The notes beneath the pieces were generated by a model. It was not told the DNA's origin, made no database searches, and was given only the letters and a program-made list of their open reading frames with translations. DNA of 10,562 bases, from positions 1 to 10,562 of the forward strand of contig JAHJBD010000006.1 in NCBI GenBank assembly GCA_018813725.1, given 5' to 3'. The translations under genes and the position numbers were made by a program. Every line of letters begins with the position of its first letter. Positions within the stretch are counted from its first letter, which is position 1. Shown one piece after another: positions 1 through 6,016 of the stretch. This DNA is from Nanobdellota archaeon. GTDB taxonomy: Archaea > Nanobdellota > Nanobdellia > Woesearchaeales > JAHJBD01.

Positions 1-510
1 AGCACTGTTCAAAAAGCGATTGATAAAGGAAAAACTATCAAGAGCATAAGTTATACATTCCAAAGCTTAGATAATGGGGTTACTACTATCAGAAGCGCCT
101 TTGTCAAAGGAGACAAGATGAAGCTTAAGAAAAGTGTTGAAGGTGCTTATGGAGTAATACCAAAAGGCAAGGAGCATGATACTATATATATAGATATGAC
201 TGCAAAAACCGCCATAGGATATTGTGAAGATAATAAGATCTGCACAAGGTCTGATGCGCCAATCGCACTTGATTATGAAAAAGAGGTTGTGCTTGATCCG
301 CTTACACTTCTGGATCAGATCGAAAGCGCTGAGAAGATTGCTACAGAGCAGCTAGACAGCAGGAATGTTGTCAAGTTCTCAAGCGAGATAGGCACAGCAT
401 GGATCGATACATACTATGGTGTGATCATGAGGGTTGAGGAAGGCGCAAGCATAATCAGGTTTGAAAACTGGGAAGTAAACCAGGTAAAGGATGATGAAGT
501 GGTGCGCTAA
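1..510 (+). CDS. 3' part of an unrecognised, possibly LolA-like protein gene
   Basis: The reading frame is open to the left edge, so this is the C-terminal 169 residues of a longer protein; the ATG at 118 is internal, since the frame reads straight through from base 1. The residues alternate in a beta-rich pattern (ISYTFQS, TTIRSAFVKGDKMKL, DTIYIDM) with one cysteine pair (YCEDNKIC) and a late amphipathic stretch (DPLTLLDQIESAEKIATEQL). This resembles the curved beta-sheet of LolA/outer-membrane-lipoprotein-sorting-like folds, which archaea also carry as secreted proteins. That assignment is a weak inference because the N-terminus, where a signal peptide would be, lies outside the window. No membrane segment or catalytic motif is visible. 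The stop TAA (508-510) overlaps the stop of the convergent RLI gene. Confidence 0.8.
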   Translation, partial: STVQKAIDKGKTIKSISYTFQSLDNGVTTIRSAFVKGDKMKLKKSVEGAYGVIPKGKEHDTIYIDMTAKTAIGYCEDNKICTRSDAPIALDYEKEVVLDPLTLLDQIESAEKIATEQLDSRNVVKFSSEIGTAWIDTYYGVIMRVEEGASIIRFENWEVNQVKDDEVVR

Positions 511-2258
511 GAATAGTAGTATTTATTTTTCTTTTTTTGTTCTCTGTCTTTGACTGAATCTAGCTTATTTGTCCGAGGCCTGTGGCTTTCTTCGTCTCTT
601 CTGAATGTTATGCCCAAATCCTTTAGGAACATTGACATCCCTGTCTCCATGTTAAACGGCCCTTTGCATTCGCCACTTATTGCAGGCTCACCATCAAATA
701 CAATAAGGTCTTTGCTGATATAATCTATAAAAAGAAGGTCGTGGTCTACAATCAGCGCTGAGGCTCCTTTCTGCTCGATAAATTCTCCTATTATCTTTCC
801 TAGTCTCAATCTCTGCTCAACATCCAGGTAAGCTGAGGGTTCATCTAAAAGGTAAAGCTGTGCATCATTGCCAAGGCAAAGTGCTATCGATACACGCTGA
901 AGTTCACCACCTGAAAGTTCACTTAACTTTCTCATCAATAGAGGTTTTATATCTAATGGATTGATCAGCTGGTTAGTGTATTTTGTTATGGCTTTTTGAA
1001 GGACAGTCATGACAAGCTCATCACTATCTGCTTCAAGGTATTGCGGCTTATATGATACAGTAACCTTAGTATCAACCTGGCCTTTGTCTGGTTTTGCTTG
1101 CTCTGCTAGGATCCTTACAAACGAGGTCTTACCTATACCGTTCTCACCTAAAATACCTATGACATCATCTTTGAATATTTCACCTTTATCTGCTTTAAGC
1201 GAGAAACTTCCAAATTTCTTTGTAATGCCCTGCCATGAAGTTAAGATATGGTCTGACCTTTTTGGTGTTGGAGGTTTTGTCTCAAACCTAATCTCATAAT
1301 CCCTGAACCTAACATTCTGTTCTCTTAAGAAACCTGAAAGGTAGACATTTATCCCTGCTTTAGTTGTCTTTGGCAGCGAGACTATGCCGTACACTGATGG
1401 TTTTCCGTACATAAGATGCACCAAGTCAGTCATGTAATCCAGGATTATCAGGTCGTGTTCTACAACAAGAACTGCTGTATTTTCATCTGCAAGCTCTTTT
1501 ATGAATTTTGCAACCTTTAGTCTTTGCTTGATATCCAAGTAAGAGGTTGGCTCGTCAAATATGTAGAGGTTGGCTTTCTTTAAGACTGTTGCTGCTATTG
1601 CAACTCTTTGGAGCTCTCCTCCTGAGATGTCTTTGATGTTGTGATCTAGTATCTTATCTATGGATAATAATCTTGAGATCTTATCTAATTCTTTCTTTTC
1701 ATCAACTTTCTTCAATAGGTCTTTTACTGTCCCTTTCTGTGTCTTTGGTATAAGCTCAACCTGCTGAGGCTTGTATGCAACCTTGATCTTTTGTTCTTTT
1801 AACTTTTCAAAGAAAATTTGAGCTTCTGAACCTTTGAAATAATCAATCAAAGAATCATAGTCTGCTTCTTTGTCTTTTCCTAAGTTTGGCTTTAGTATCG
1901 AAGCTAATACCTTGATTGCTGTAGATTTACCTATCCCGTTCTTGCCTAAAATTCCGACAACTTTGCCGAAAATCGGTGTTGGAAGATTGTAAAGGTGAAA
2001 GCCGTTCTGGCCATATCTGTGGATAGGGTCCTGGTCAAGCTCTTCTGGCAGGTTAATTATTGAGATAGCTTCAAAAGGGCACCTGTGAGGACATATGCCG
2101 CAGCCTGTGCAGAGCTCTTCATTTATGGCAACCTTTCCTTCTGACTTGACTATGCATTCTTCACCCATCCTGTTGACAGGGCAAACTCTAATGCAAAGGA
2201 AGTCACCGCAGCCTTCTGGGTTGCATTTCTCTCTCTCTACTACTGCTATACGTGTCAT
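507..2258 (-). CDS. abce1: Ribosome recycling ATPase ABCE1 (RLI/Rli1)
   Basis: This cytoplasmic twin-ATPase splits 70S ribosomes into subunits after termination (with aRF1/Pelota) and acts in initiation. All family hallmarks are present over 583 residues, a normal length. The Fe-S domain has C12-x4-C17-x4-C22-x3-C26-P and C50-x2-C53-x2-C56-x3-C60-P. NBD1 has Walker A GKNGIGKST (105-113), signature SGGELQR (212-218), D235-E236 and H268. NBD2 has GENGIGKTS (371-379), SGGELQR (449-455), D472-E473 and H506. A Y-loop sequence, HRYGQNGF (80-87), precedes NBD1. The C-terminus keeps the archaeal SVKDREQK...YYY ending, so the protein is complete. A TATA-like element about 27 bp before the ATG suggests a leaderless mRNA. 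The upstream P-loop ATPase gene ends 34 bp away on the same strand, so read-through co-transcription is also possible. Confidence 0.98.
   Translation of the reverse strand: MTRIAVVEREKCNPEGCGDFLCIRVCPVNRMGEECIVKSEGKVAINEELCTGCGICPHRCPFEAISIINLPEELDQDPIHRYGQNGFHLYNLPTPIFGKVVGILGKNGIGKSTAIKVLASILKPNLGKDKEADYDSLIDYFKGSEAQIFFEKLKEQKIKVAYKPQQVELIPKTQKGTVKDLLKKVDEKKELDKISRLLSIDKILDHNIKDISGGELQRVAIAATVLKKANLYIFDEPTSYLDIKQRLKVAKFIKELADENTAVLVVEHDLIILDYMTDLVHLMYGKPSVYGIVSLPKTTKAGINVYLSGFLREQNVRFRDYEIRFETKPPTPKRSDHILTSWQGITKKFGSFSLKADKGEIFKDDVIGILGENGIGKTSFVRILAEQAKPDKGQVDTKVTVSYKPQYLEADSDELVMTVLQKAITKYTNQLINPLDIKPLLMRKLSELSGGELQRVSIALCLGNDAQLYLLDEPSAYLDVEQRLRLGKIIGEFIEQKGASALIVDHDLLFIDYISKDLIVFDGEPAISGECKGPFNMETGMSMFLKDLGITFRRDEESHRPRTNKLDSVKDREQKKKNKYYYS
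521..538 (+). terminator. T-rich archaeal terminator for the left-edge gene
   Basis: Two T-runs (T5, then T7) begin 10 nt after the stop of the left-edge gene on the plus strand. Archaeal RNA polymerase terminates at such runs without needing a hairpin. The run lies inside the last codons of the convergent RLI gene, where the complementary A-runs encode its Lys-rich tail. Confidence 0.55.
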
Positions 2259-2281
2259 AAGGGCTAGAATTTAATTGATCA

Positions 2282-2289
2282 TTAATAAA
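2282..2289 (-). promoter_or_regulatory. TATA-like box for the RLI gene
   Basis: On the minus strand this reads TTTATTAA, with its centre about 27 bp upstream of the A of the RLI ATG (2258). That is the spacing between an archaeal TATA box and its transcription start, so transcription would begin at or next to the start codon. The 34-bp gap holds no Shine-Dalgarno sequence, which agrees with a leaderless start. Confidence 0.5.
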
Positions 2290-2292
2290 TCT

Positions 2293-2979
2293 TTAGGCAT
2301 TCCTGAAAGATGTGCTGATATTATCTGACCAGAAGATGGGCAGCTTTGCGCTAAGCATGCCTTCAAAGTCATCATCCCAGATATAGACCTTATCTTTCCT
2401 TTGTTCATGCTTATCAAATTGAGGCGAGATCTTCTCATAGATGTCTTTCATTGCTTTTCTCTCAAACTTTGACTGAAGAAGCGAAGGTTCTTTCAATAAA
2501 AGTGTATCTGCTAATCTTAGTATATTAAGGTCGATCATACCTGAATTTTGTGTTATGATAATTAGTGAAATGTTCTTGTGCCTTGCTATAGCCATCATCT
2601 TTCCTAATGCTTTATTGGATTCTTTCATGGATTCTCTAGACGAGAATGCGCGGGCGCCTTCATCAAGTAGAGCGATAGAATTGTTTGGTATCTTATCGAT
2701 ATCATCAACTGTCTTGATCCATCTTGGAAGCTTTGTATCTGCATAACCTAATGCATAACATTTCCTTTTTGAGTTCTTGTTAAAGTTCTCAAGCAGGGTC
2801 ATTCCAAGGGCAGTCTTTCCTGAGCCTCGTTTTCCTATCACAAGCATTATTGTGCTTGACCTAAGCATCTTATTATGGAACTCATCATATGAGCCAGTTA
2901 TTGTTGACACTGTCTCAAAAGGTATGTAAGGCGCTGTTGTCCTGATGTCCTTTTTTTTGAACATATCTAAGATTCCCAT
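2293..2979 (-). CDS. Small P-loop ATPase, Zot/packaging-ATPase-like, function unknown
   Basis: This is a 228-residue single-domain ATPase. Walker A is GKRGSGKT (49-56). Walker B is SIALLDEGARAF (101-112) with D106-E107. A hydrophobic strand ends in a glutamine-asparagine pair (LIIITQNSG, Q144 N145), the sensor position of the FtsK/HerA/Zot-like P-loop group; the bulk fold order also matches that group. There is no membrane segment, signal peptide or ABC signature, so it is not a transporter ATPase. The N-terminal ten residues are basic (MFKKKD). Zot-like and FtsK-like ATPases move DNA or assemble filaments, and many archaeal copies derive from viruses or plasmids, but nothing else viral lies nearby. 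It could instead be a house-keeping archaeal ATPase; its position next to RLI and a zinc ribbon is uninformative. Its own TATA box lies about 26 bp from the ATG. Confidence 0.85.
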   Translation of the reverse strand: MGILDMFKKKDIRTTAPYIPFETVSTITGSYDEFHNKMLRSSTIMLVIGKRGSGKTALGMTLLENFNKNSKRKCYALGYADTKLPRWIKTVDDIDKIPNNSIALLDEGARAFSSRESMKESNKALGKMMAIARHKNISLIIITQNSGMIDLNILRLADTLLLKEPSLLQSKFERKAMKDIYEKISPQFDKHEQRKDKVYIWDDDFEGMLSAKLPIFWSDNISTSFRNA

Positions 2980-3000
2980 AGTGGCTGTTAAGTATCCATA

Positions 3001-3010
3001 ATATAAAAAG
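3001..3010 (-). promoter_or_regulatory. TATA box for the P-loop ATPase gene
   Basis: On the minus strand this reads CTTTTTATAT. The TTTATA core is centred about 25-26 bp upstream of the ATG at 2979, the spacing expected for a leaderless archaeal transcript. It sits back to back with the plus-strand TATA box at 3017-3026. Confidence 0.6.
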
Positions 3011-3016
3011 GTATAG

Positions 3017-3026
3017 TTTTATAAAT
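3017..3026 (+). promoter_or_regulatory. TATA box for the zinc-ribbon gene
   Basis: The sequence TTTTATAAAT is centred 26-27 bp upstream of the ATG at 3048. The same ten bases occur at the same distance before the MATE gene (5581-5590, minus), which supports both calls. It forms a divergent promoter pair with the box at 3001-3010, so binding of the transcription machinery to one may exclude the other. Confidence 0.65.
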
Positions 3027-3047
3027 TGGTTATGATTAAATAAGGAT

Positions 3048-3209
3048 ATGAAATGCTCAATCTGCAATGGGAATATCGCTGAGACTTTCTTAAAGAAGAT
3101 CCTTGGTGCATATGTGAAAAAAGAAGGATCAAGCAAGAAGTATCCTGTATGCTTTGAATGCCAGAAAAAGTTCACGACGAAAGAAGAGCTACTCGCAAAC
3201 ATTAAATAG
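3048..3209 (+). CDS. Small zinc-ribbon protein, 53 residues
   Basis: The frame starts MKCSICNGNIAETF and ends in KEELLANIK followed by TAG. Two CxxC pairs, C3-x2-C6 and C35-x2-C38, would hold one zinc ion in a ribbon fold. Between them lies a basic linker with KILGAYVKKEGSSKKYPV, consistent with the second hairpin approach. This layout (MKC-x-IC...ETFL-K-I-GAYVK...YPVC-EC) matches small archaeal zinc-ribbon proteins as I remember them; their function is unknown, probably nucleic-acid or protein binding. The gene is supported by a correctly placed TATA box, an ATG at the predicted transcription start and a typical archaeal N-terminus. It lies 28 bp upstream of the tRNA gene and could share its transcript. 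Confidence 0.85.
   Translation: MKCSICNGNIAETFLKKILGAYVKKEGSSKKYPVCFECQKKFTTKEELLANIK
3200..3209 (+). promoter_or_regulatory. Possible TATA box for the tRNA-Thr gene
   Basis: The AT-rich string around ATTAAATAG overlaps the last codons of the zinc-ribbon gene. It is centred about 33 bp before the first base of the mature tRNA, which would give a 5' leader of about 6 nt for RNase P to remove. The match is only fair; the tRNA could instead be made from the zinc-ribbon transcript. Confidence 0.3.
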
Positions 3210-3218
3210 CTCCATTGG

Positions 3219-3233
3219 TTTTTCTTAAGAAAA
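3219..3233 (+). terminator. T5 run with a 14-bp AT palindrome
   Basis: A run of five T (3219-3223) opens the perfect palindrome TTTTCTTAAGAAAA (3220-3233), between the zinc-ribbon stop and the tRNA. It may terminate the zinc-ribbon transcript weakly. The palindrome has no loop, so it is a poor RNA hairpin, and it could be a protein site or chance in AT-rich DNA. Confidence 0.3.
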
Positions 3234-3237
3234 TTAC

Positions 3238-3310
3238 GCCTCTGTAGCATAGTAGCTATTGCGGCGGCTTCGTAAGCCGCAGGTCGAGGGTGCAACTCCC
3301 TCCAGAGGCT
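3238..3310 (+). tRNA. tRNA-Thr (anticodon CGU)
   Basis: A full 73-base cloverleaf can be drawn. The 7-bp acceptor stem GCCTCTG/CAGAGGC (3238-3244 with 3303-3309) is perfect. The anticodon stem GCGGC/GCCGC is perfect and carries the loop TTCGTAA, giving anticodon CGU (3271-3273) for the Thr codon ACG. The T stem GAGGG/CCCTC is perfect. T8-A14, G15-C48 and the U73 discriminator (normal for archaeal tRNA-Thr) are present; CCA is not encoded. Oddities: the D loop reads AGTAGCTA, so the usual G18-G19 is G-C; the T loop reads TGCAACT, so position 55 is G instead of U; and the D stem ends in a T13-T22 mismatch. There is no intron. It decodes one codon only, so a tRNA-Thr(UGU) elsewhere could partly cover for it. 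Confidence 0.93.
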
Positions 3311-3314
3311 TTTT

Positions 3315-4235
3315 ATGAAAACAACACATTTCGAAAGGGCGATATTTTTATCTTGGTATTGCGGCAGAGGTGATTGTAAATTCTGTTATATGTCAACCCA
3401 AAAGTCCAAGATAAAAGAGCCGAGAAAAGCACGAAGAAGCATAGAGAGCATACTTGCTGAGGCTTTCATATGCAAACAGCTTGGCTGGAAGATCGAGTTT
3501 CTCTCAGGAGGGTATGAAGTTTTTTCCAGTCAAGAACTATTGGAGATTATCAAAGGGGTTTATTCTATTTATGGAGAAAGGCTTTGGCTGAATATTGGGG
3601 CTTTGAAAAAAGAAGAGTTAGAAATGTATAAGCCATATATCAAAGGTGTGTGCGGGACTGTTGAATGCATAAATACAGAAGTACAGAAACAAGTTTGTCC
3701 ATCTAAACCTATCTCTGAGATCTTGAAAATGTTTAAGGCTTGTGATGATCTTGGGCTAAAAAAATGCATCACCATCGTCTTAGGGATCGGAGAAACACTT
3801 AAGGATATTCCTTTGTTGATCGATTTCATCAAAAAGAATAAGATCGATAAGATCACTTTCTACAGATTAAAGCCACAGAAAGAAACAGTGTTTGAGAATG
3901 CAAAGCCGATCACGGCTGAGTATTATGTATCATGGGTAAAAGATGTACGTGATAATTTTCCAAACATAGAGATTGTTGTAGGTTCATGGCTTGACCAGCT
4001 TGATGAGATTCATCTCCTATTGGAAGCTGGCGCTGATTCTGTCACAAAGTTTCCTTCAATAAAGAAGTTTGGAAGCAAGTATGCAAAGAAGATAGAAGAA
4101 GAAGCAAAGAAAGCTAACCATAAGTTTGAAGGCAGCCTTACAAGGCTACCTAAGATTAACCTTACTGGGCTTGACGAGAAAATCAAACAAAAGGTTAAGG
4201 AATACCTTACATCGATGGGATATTCTCTTTCTTGA
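3315..4235 (+). CDS. Radical SAM protein, BioB/PylB/HmdB-like, substrate unknown
   Basis: The 306-residue protein opens with a cluster motif C16-x4-C21-x2-C24 (YCGRGDCKFCYM), followed by the SAM-binding SGGYE (64-68) and the GIGET segment (157-161) of the radical SAM TIM barrel. It would bind a 4Fe-4S cluster and cleave SAM to a 5'-deoxyadenosyl radical in the cytoplasm. Barrel layout and the GIGET motif recall biotin synthase, PylB, HydE and HmdB, but CX4CX2C is not the usual CX3CX2C. The cluster lies just 16 residues from the start, so the N-terminal region of BioB is missing. The start cannot be moved upstream because the tRNA ends 4 nt before the ATG. Extra cysteines (C113, C118, C128, C143, C151) might bind an auxiliary cluster. 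Its last 29 bases overlap the MATE gene on the other strand. I cannot name the reaction. Confidence 0.88.
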   Translation: MKTTHFERAIFLSWYCGRGDCKFCYMSTQKSKIKEPRKARRSIESILAEAFICKQLGWKIEFLSGGYEVFSSQELLEIIKGVYSIYGERLWLNIGALKKEELEMYKPYIKGVCGTVECINTEVQKQVCPSKPISEILKMFKACDDLGLKKCITIVLGIGETLKDIPLLIDFIKKNKIDKITFYRLKPQKETVFENAKPITAEYYVSWVKDVRDNFPNIEIVVGSWLDQLDEIHLLLEAGADSVTKFPSIKKFGSKYAKKIEEEAKKANHKFEGSLTRLPKINLTGLDEKIKQKVKEYLTSMGYSLS

Positions 4236-5559
4236 TATGATCTTTTTTCCAGCTGCCTGTCCTGAACCAGAATATTGCAGTGATGGATGATGCAAGGATA
4301 GATATCGATACAGCAAGCCATACTCCAAGGATGCCAAGATTGAACGTGAATGCAAGCAGAAGTGAAAGCGGGATCAACAGTATTATTACCCTAAGCAATG
4401 TTGTAATCAAAGCAGGCATCGGATGGCCAGCACCAAGGAAAGATCCGCCCATGCTTATGCCTATTCCAATAAATGCATAAACCAATGTTACTGTCCTAAG
4501 GTAAAGCACACCAAACCCGATAACTTCTGGAGTTGTGTTAAATATTGAGATGAACAGTCTAGGGAATGAAAAGAATATCAATCCAACTAAGCCTGTAAAT
4601 ATGCCTGCCATAATCGCTGTCCTATAAGCTGATTTTTCTGCACGGTCAAATTTCTTTGCACCCACATTCTGGCCAATGATAGGTATTACAGCCATCATAA
4701 GACCTAATGCAGGGAGTATCGCTATACTATCAAGCCTAAAGATGATACCGTAGGCTGCAACTGCGTAAGTGCCGAAGGTTGATATGATCTTCATCATAAC
4801 TCCTAAACTTAGCGACATACTTATCTGTGAGAGCGAGCTTGGGATACCTATCGCAAAAATCTTTTTTATTATCTTGAAATCATACTTAAAATGTCTCGGC
4901 CTTATCTTTACTGATGATTTGCCATTCATGAAACCAAGCATTACAGCTCCAAAACCGAAAAAGTTTGAGATGATAGTTGCGATCGCTGCACCTTTAACCC
5001 CATAGCCTAGTGTGAAGATAAATATCGGGTCAAGGATGATGTTTGTGATTGTCGCGATCATCATAAACTTCATAGGTGTCTTTGTATCTCCTTCACCTCG
5101 GAAAATGTTGTTGCCGATTATGAATATCATCATGAATACTGTGCCTATAAAAATCACATTAAGATATTCAAGTGTAAGGTCAGCGATTGAATCTGCGCCC
5201 ATCGATACAACCAATGGCCTGCCTAGCCAAAAACCAAATATCGTGAACAATAAACCGAGAACCAATCCAGCAAGCAAGGCATGCTCTGCAACATTATCAG
5301 CCTTGTCAAATTTCTTTGAACCGATATATCGTGCTATAAGAGAAGTTGCACCAACCCCTACTCCCCCTGCAACTGCAAAGATAAAGAACATTATTGGAAA
5401 AGCTAAAGATACTGCAGCTATAGCTTCTGCACTGATCCTTCCAACATAGATAGCGTCAACTATGTTAAAACCTGTCTGAAGCAGCAGTGCCAGAATAAGG
5501 GGCATAGCTGTTGTAAGTATGGTTTTTGTGACGCTGCCTGTTGTCAGATCTTTTCTCAT
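4207..5559 (-). CDS. MATE-family multidrug/cation antiporter
   Basis: The predicted 450-residue membrane protein has about twelve hydrophobic helices in two repeats. The halves match each other: YIGSKKFDKADNVAEHA in the first and NVGAKKFDRAEKSAYRTA in the second. Family motifs include GVGATSLIARYIG, GEGDTKTP and NIILDPIF, with GAGHPMPAL as the second-half partner. MATE proteins export drugs or metabolites using Na+ or H+ gradients; the substrate here is unknown. I chose ATG 5559 over the TTG at 5565 because the TATA box at 5581-5590 is exactly one promoter length away, giving a leaderless mRNA. The gene follows the ABC operon by 34 bp but has its own promoter, so it is probably not simply part of that operon. 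The Lys-rich C-terminal tail overlaps the radical SAM gene. Confidence 0.95.
   Translation of the reverse strand: MRKDLTTGSVTKTILTTAMPLILALLLQTGFNIVDAIYVGRISAEAIAAVSLAFPIMFFIFAVAGGVGVGATSLIARYIGSKKFDKADNVAEHALLAGLVLGLLFTIFGFWLGRPLVVSMGADSIADLTLEYLNVIFIGTVFMMIFIIGNNIFRGEGDTKTPMKFMMIATITNIILDPIFIFTLGYGVKGAAIATIISNFFGFGAVMLGFMNGKSSVKIRPRHFKYDFKIIKKIFAIGIPSSLSQISMSLSLGVMMKIISTFGTYAVAAYGIIFRLDSIAILPALGLMMAVIPIIGQNVGAKKFDRAEKSAYRTAIMAGIFTGLVGLIFFSFPRLFISIFNTTPEVIGFGVLYLRTVTLVYAFIGIGISMGGSFLGAGHPMPALITTLLRVIILLIPLSLLLAFTFNLGILGVWLAVSISILASSITAIFWFRTGSWKKDHIKKENIPSM
4243..4248 (+). terminator. T6 run after the radical SAM gene
   Basis: Six T residues lie 8 nt after the stop of the radical SAM gene, a plausible archaeal termination signal. 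They fall inside the end of the convergent MATE gene, opposite a pair of Lys codons. Confidence 0.4.
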
Positions 5560-5580
5560 AACCAATGAAGAATAGTGTTC

Positions 5581-5590
5581 ATTTATAAAA
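5581..5590 (-). promoter_or_regulatory. TATA box for the MATE gene
   Basis: TTTTATAAAT on the minus strand is centred 26-27 bp upstream of the ATG at 5559, identical in sequence and distance to the box at 3017-3026. It begins 3 bp after the stop of the methyltransferase-like gene. No Shine-Dalgarno sequence is seen between it and the start codon. Confidence 0.65.
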
Positions 5591-5593
5591 CTA

Positions 5594-6016
5594 TCAGATT
5601 ATATGGGGGATAAATCGATATTTGACTTGCTCCATATATATTCTATAATTATGGTATTTATTTACCAATTCCTTTTCTTCCTGCAACGTGCCATAATATA
5701 TCATAAATGTGGCAGTGATCGCTATAGTTAAGGAGGGCAATGAATTAAATATGGTAGGAACAGAATATAATGCAAGCAATAATCCAGAAAGAAATGGGTG
5801 CCTTACTTTTGAATAGGTCCCGCCAGTGATTATTTTCCTTGGTTGTCTCCAGCGTAATTCCCAATTCAATATGATGCTAATAGAAATCATCAACATGACA
5901 ATACCTATGATTGAGTAAGGGCCAACCCTAAGATCAGTCAGAGCAAGGATAAAACCCAACAACAACAACGATTCGTAAATGAGATAAAAAGATTTTATCC
6001 TCATAATGTCACTCAT
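5594..6016 (-). CDS. Isoprenylcysteine methyltransferase (ICMT)-like membrane protein
   Basis: This 140-residue protein is mostly hydrophobic, with about four membrane segments (near 10-27, 33-52, 76-92 and 95-110). The family signature is clear: GGTYSKVRHPFLSG (65-78, with R72-H73-P74), followed by an EE pair (E113 E114), a KYHNYRIYMEQVKYRFIP segment and a final proline (P137). In the ICMT/PEMT superfamily these residues bind SAM and the lipid or prenyl substrate within the membrane. The true substrate in an archaeon is unknown; protein prenylation is not established there, so an isoprenoid lipid is possible. Its ATG at 6016 overlaps the end of permease 2 by 8 nt (ATGAGTGA), indicating translational coupling. 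A second in-frame ATG at 6004 is an alternative start. It is the last gene of the operon. Confidence 0.88.
   Translation of the reverse strand: MSDIMRIKSFYLIYESLLLLGFILALTDLRVGPYSIIGIVMLMISISIILNWELRWRQPRKIITGGTYSKVRHPFLSGLLLALYSVPTIFNSLPSLTIAITATFMIYYGTLQEEKELVNKYHNYRIYMEQVKYRFIPHII

Noticed and set aside
507..2258. The wider CX4CX4CX3C spacing of the first Fe-S motif of ABCE1 as an oddity
   Set aside because: The same spacing (C-NPDK-C-GHFL-C-ERV-CP) occurs in euryarchaeal ABCE1 as I recall it, for example Pyrococcus, so it is normal for archaea.
2915..3295. A 126-residue minus-strand frame covering the zinc-ribbon and part of the tRNA
   Set aside because: It is antisense to a better-supported gene and to a tRNA, has no family features, and overlaps the divergent promoters and the start of the P-loop ATPase gene.
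5012..5449. A 145-residue plus-strand frame inside the MATE gene
   Set aside because: The MATE gene on the other strand has clear family motifs over its whole length; this frame has low-complexity composition typical of an antisense shadow and no promoter.
5560..5565. TTG at 5563-5565 as the start of the MATE gene
   Set aside because: The ATG at 5557-5559 is closer to the position expected from the TATA box at 5581-5590 and is a stronger start; the TTG adds only two residues.
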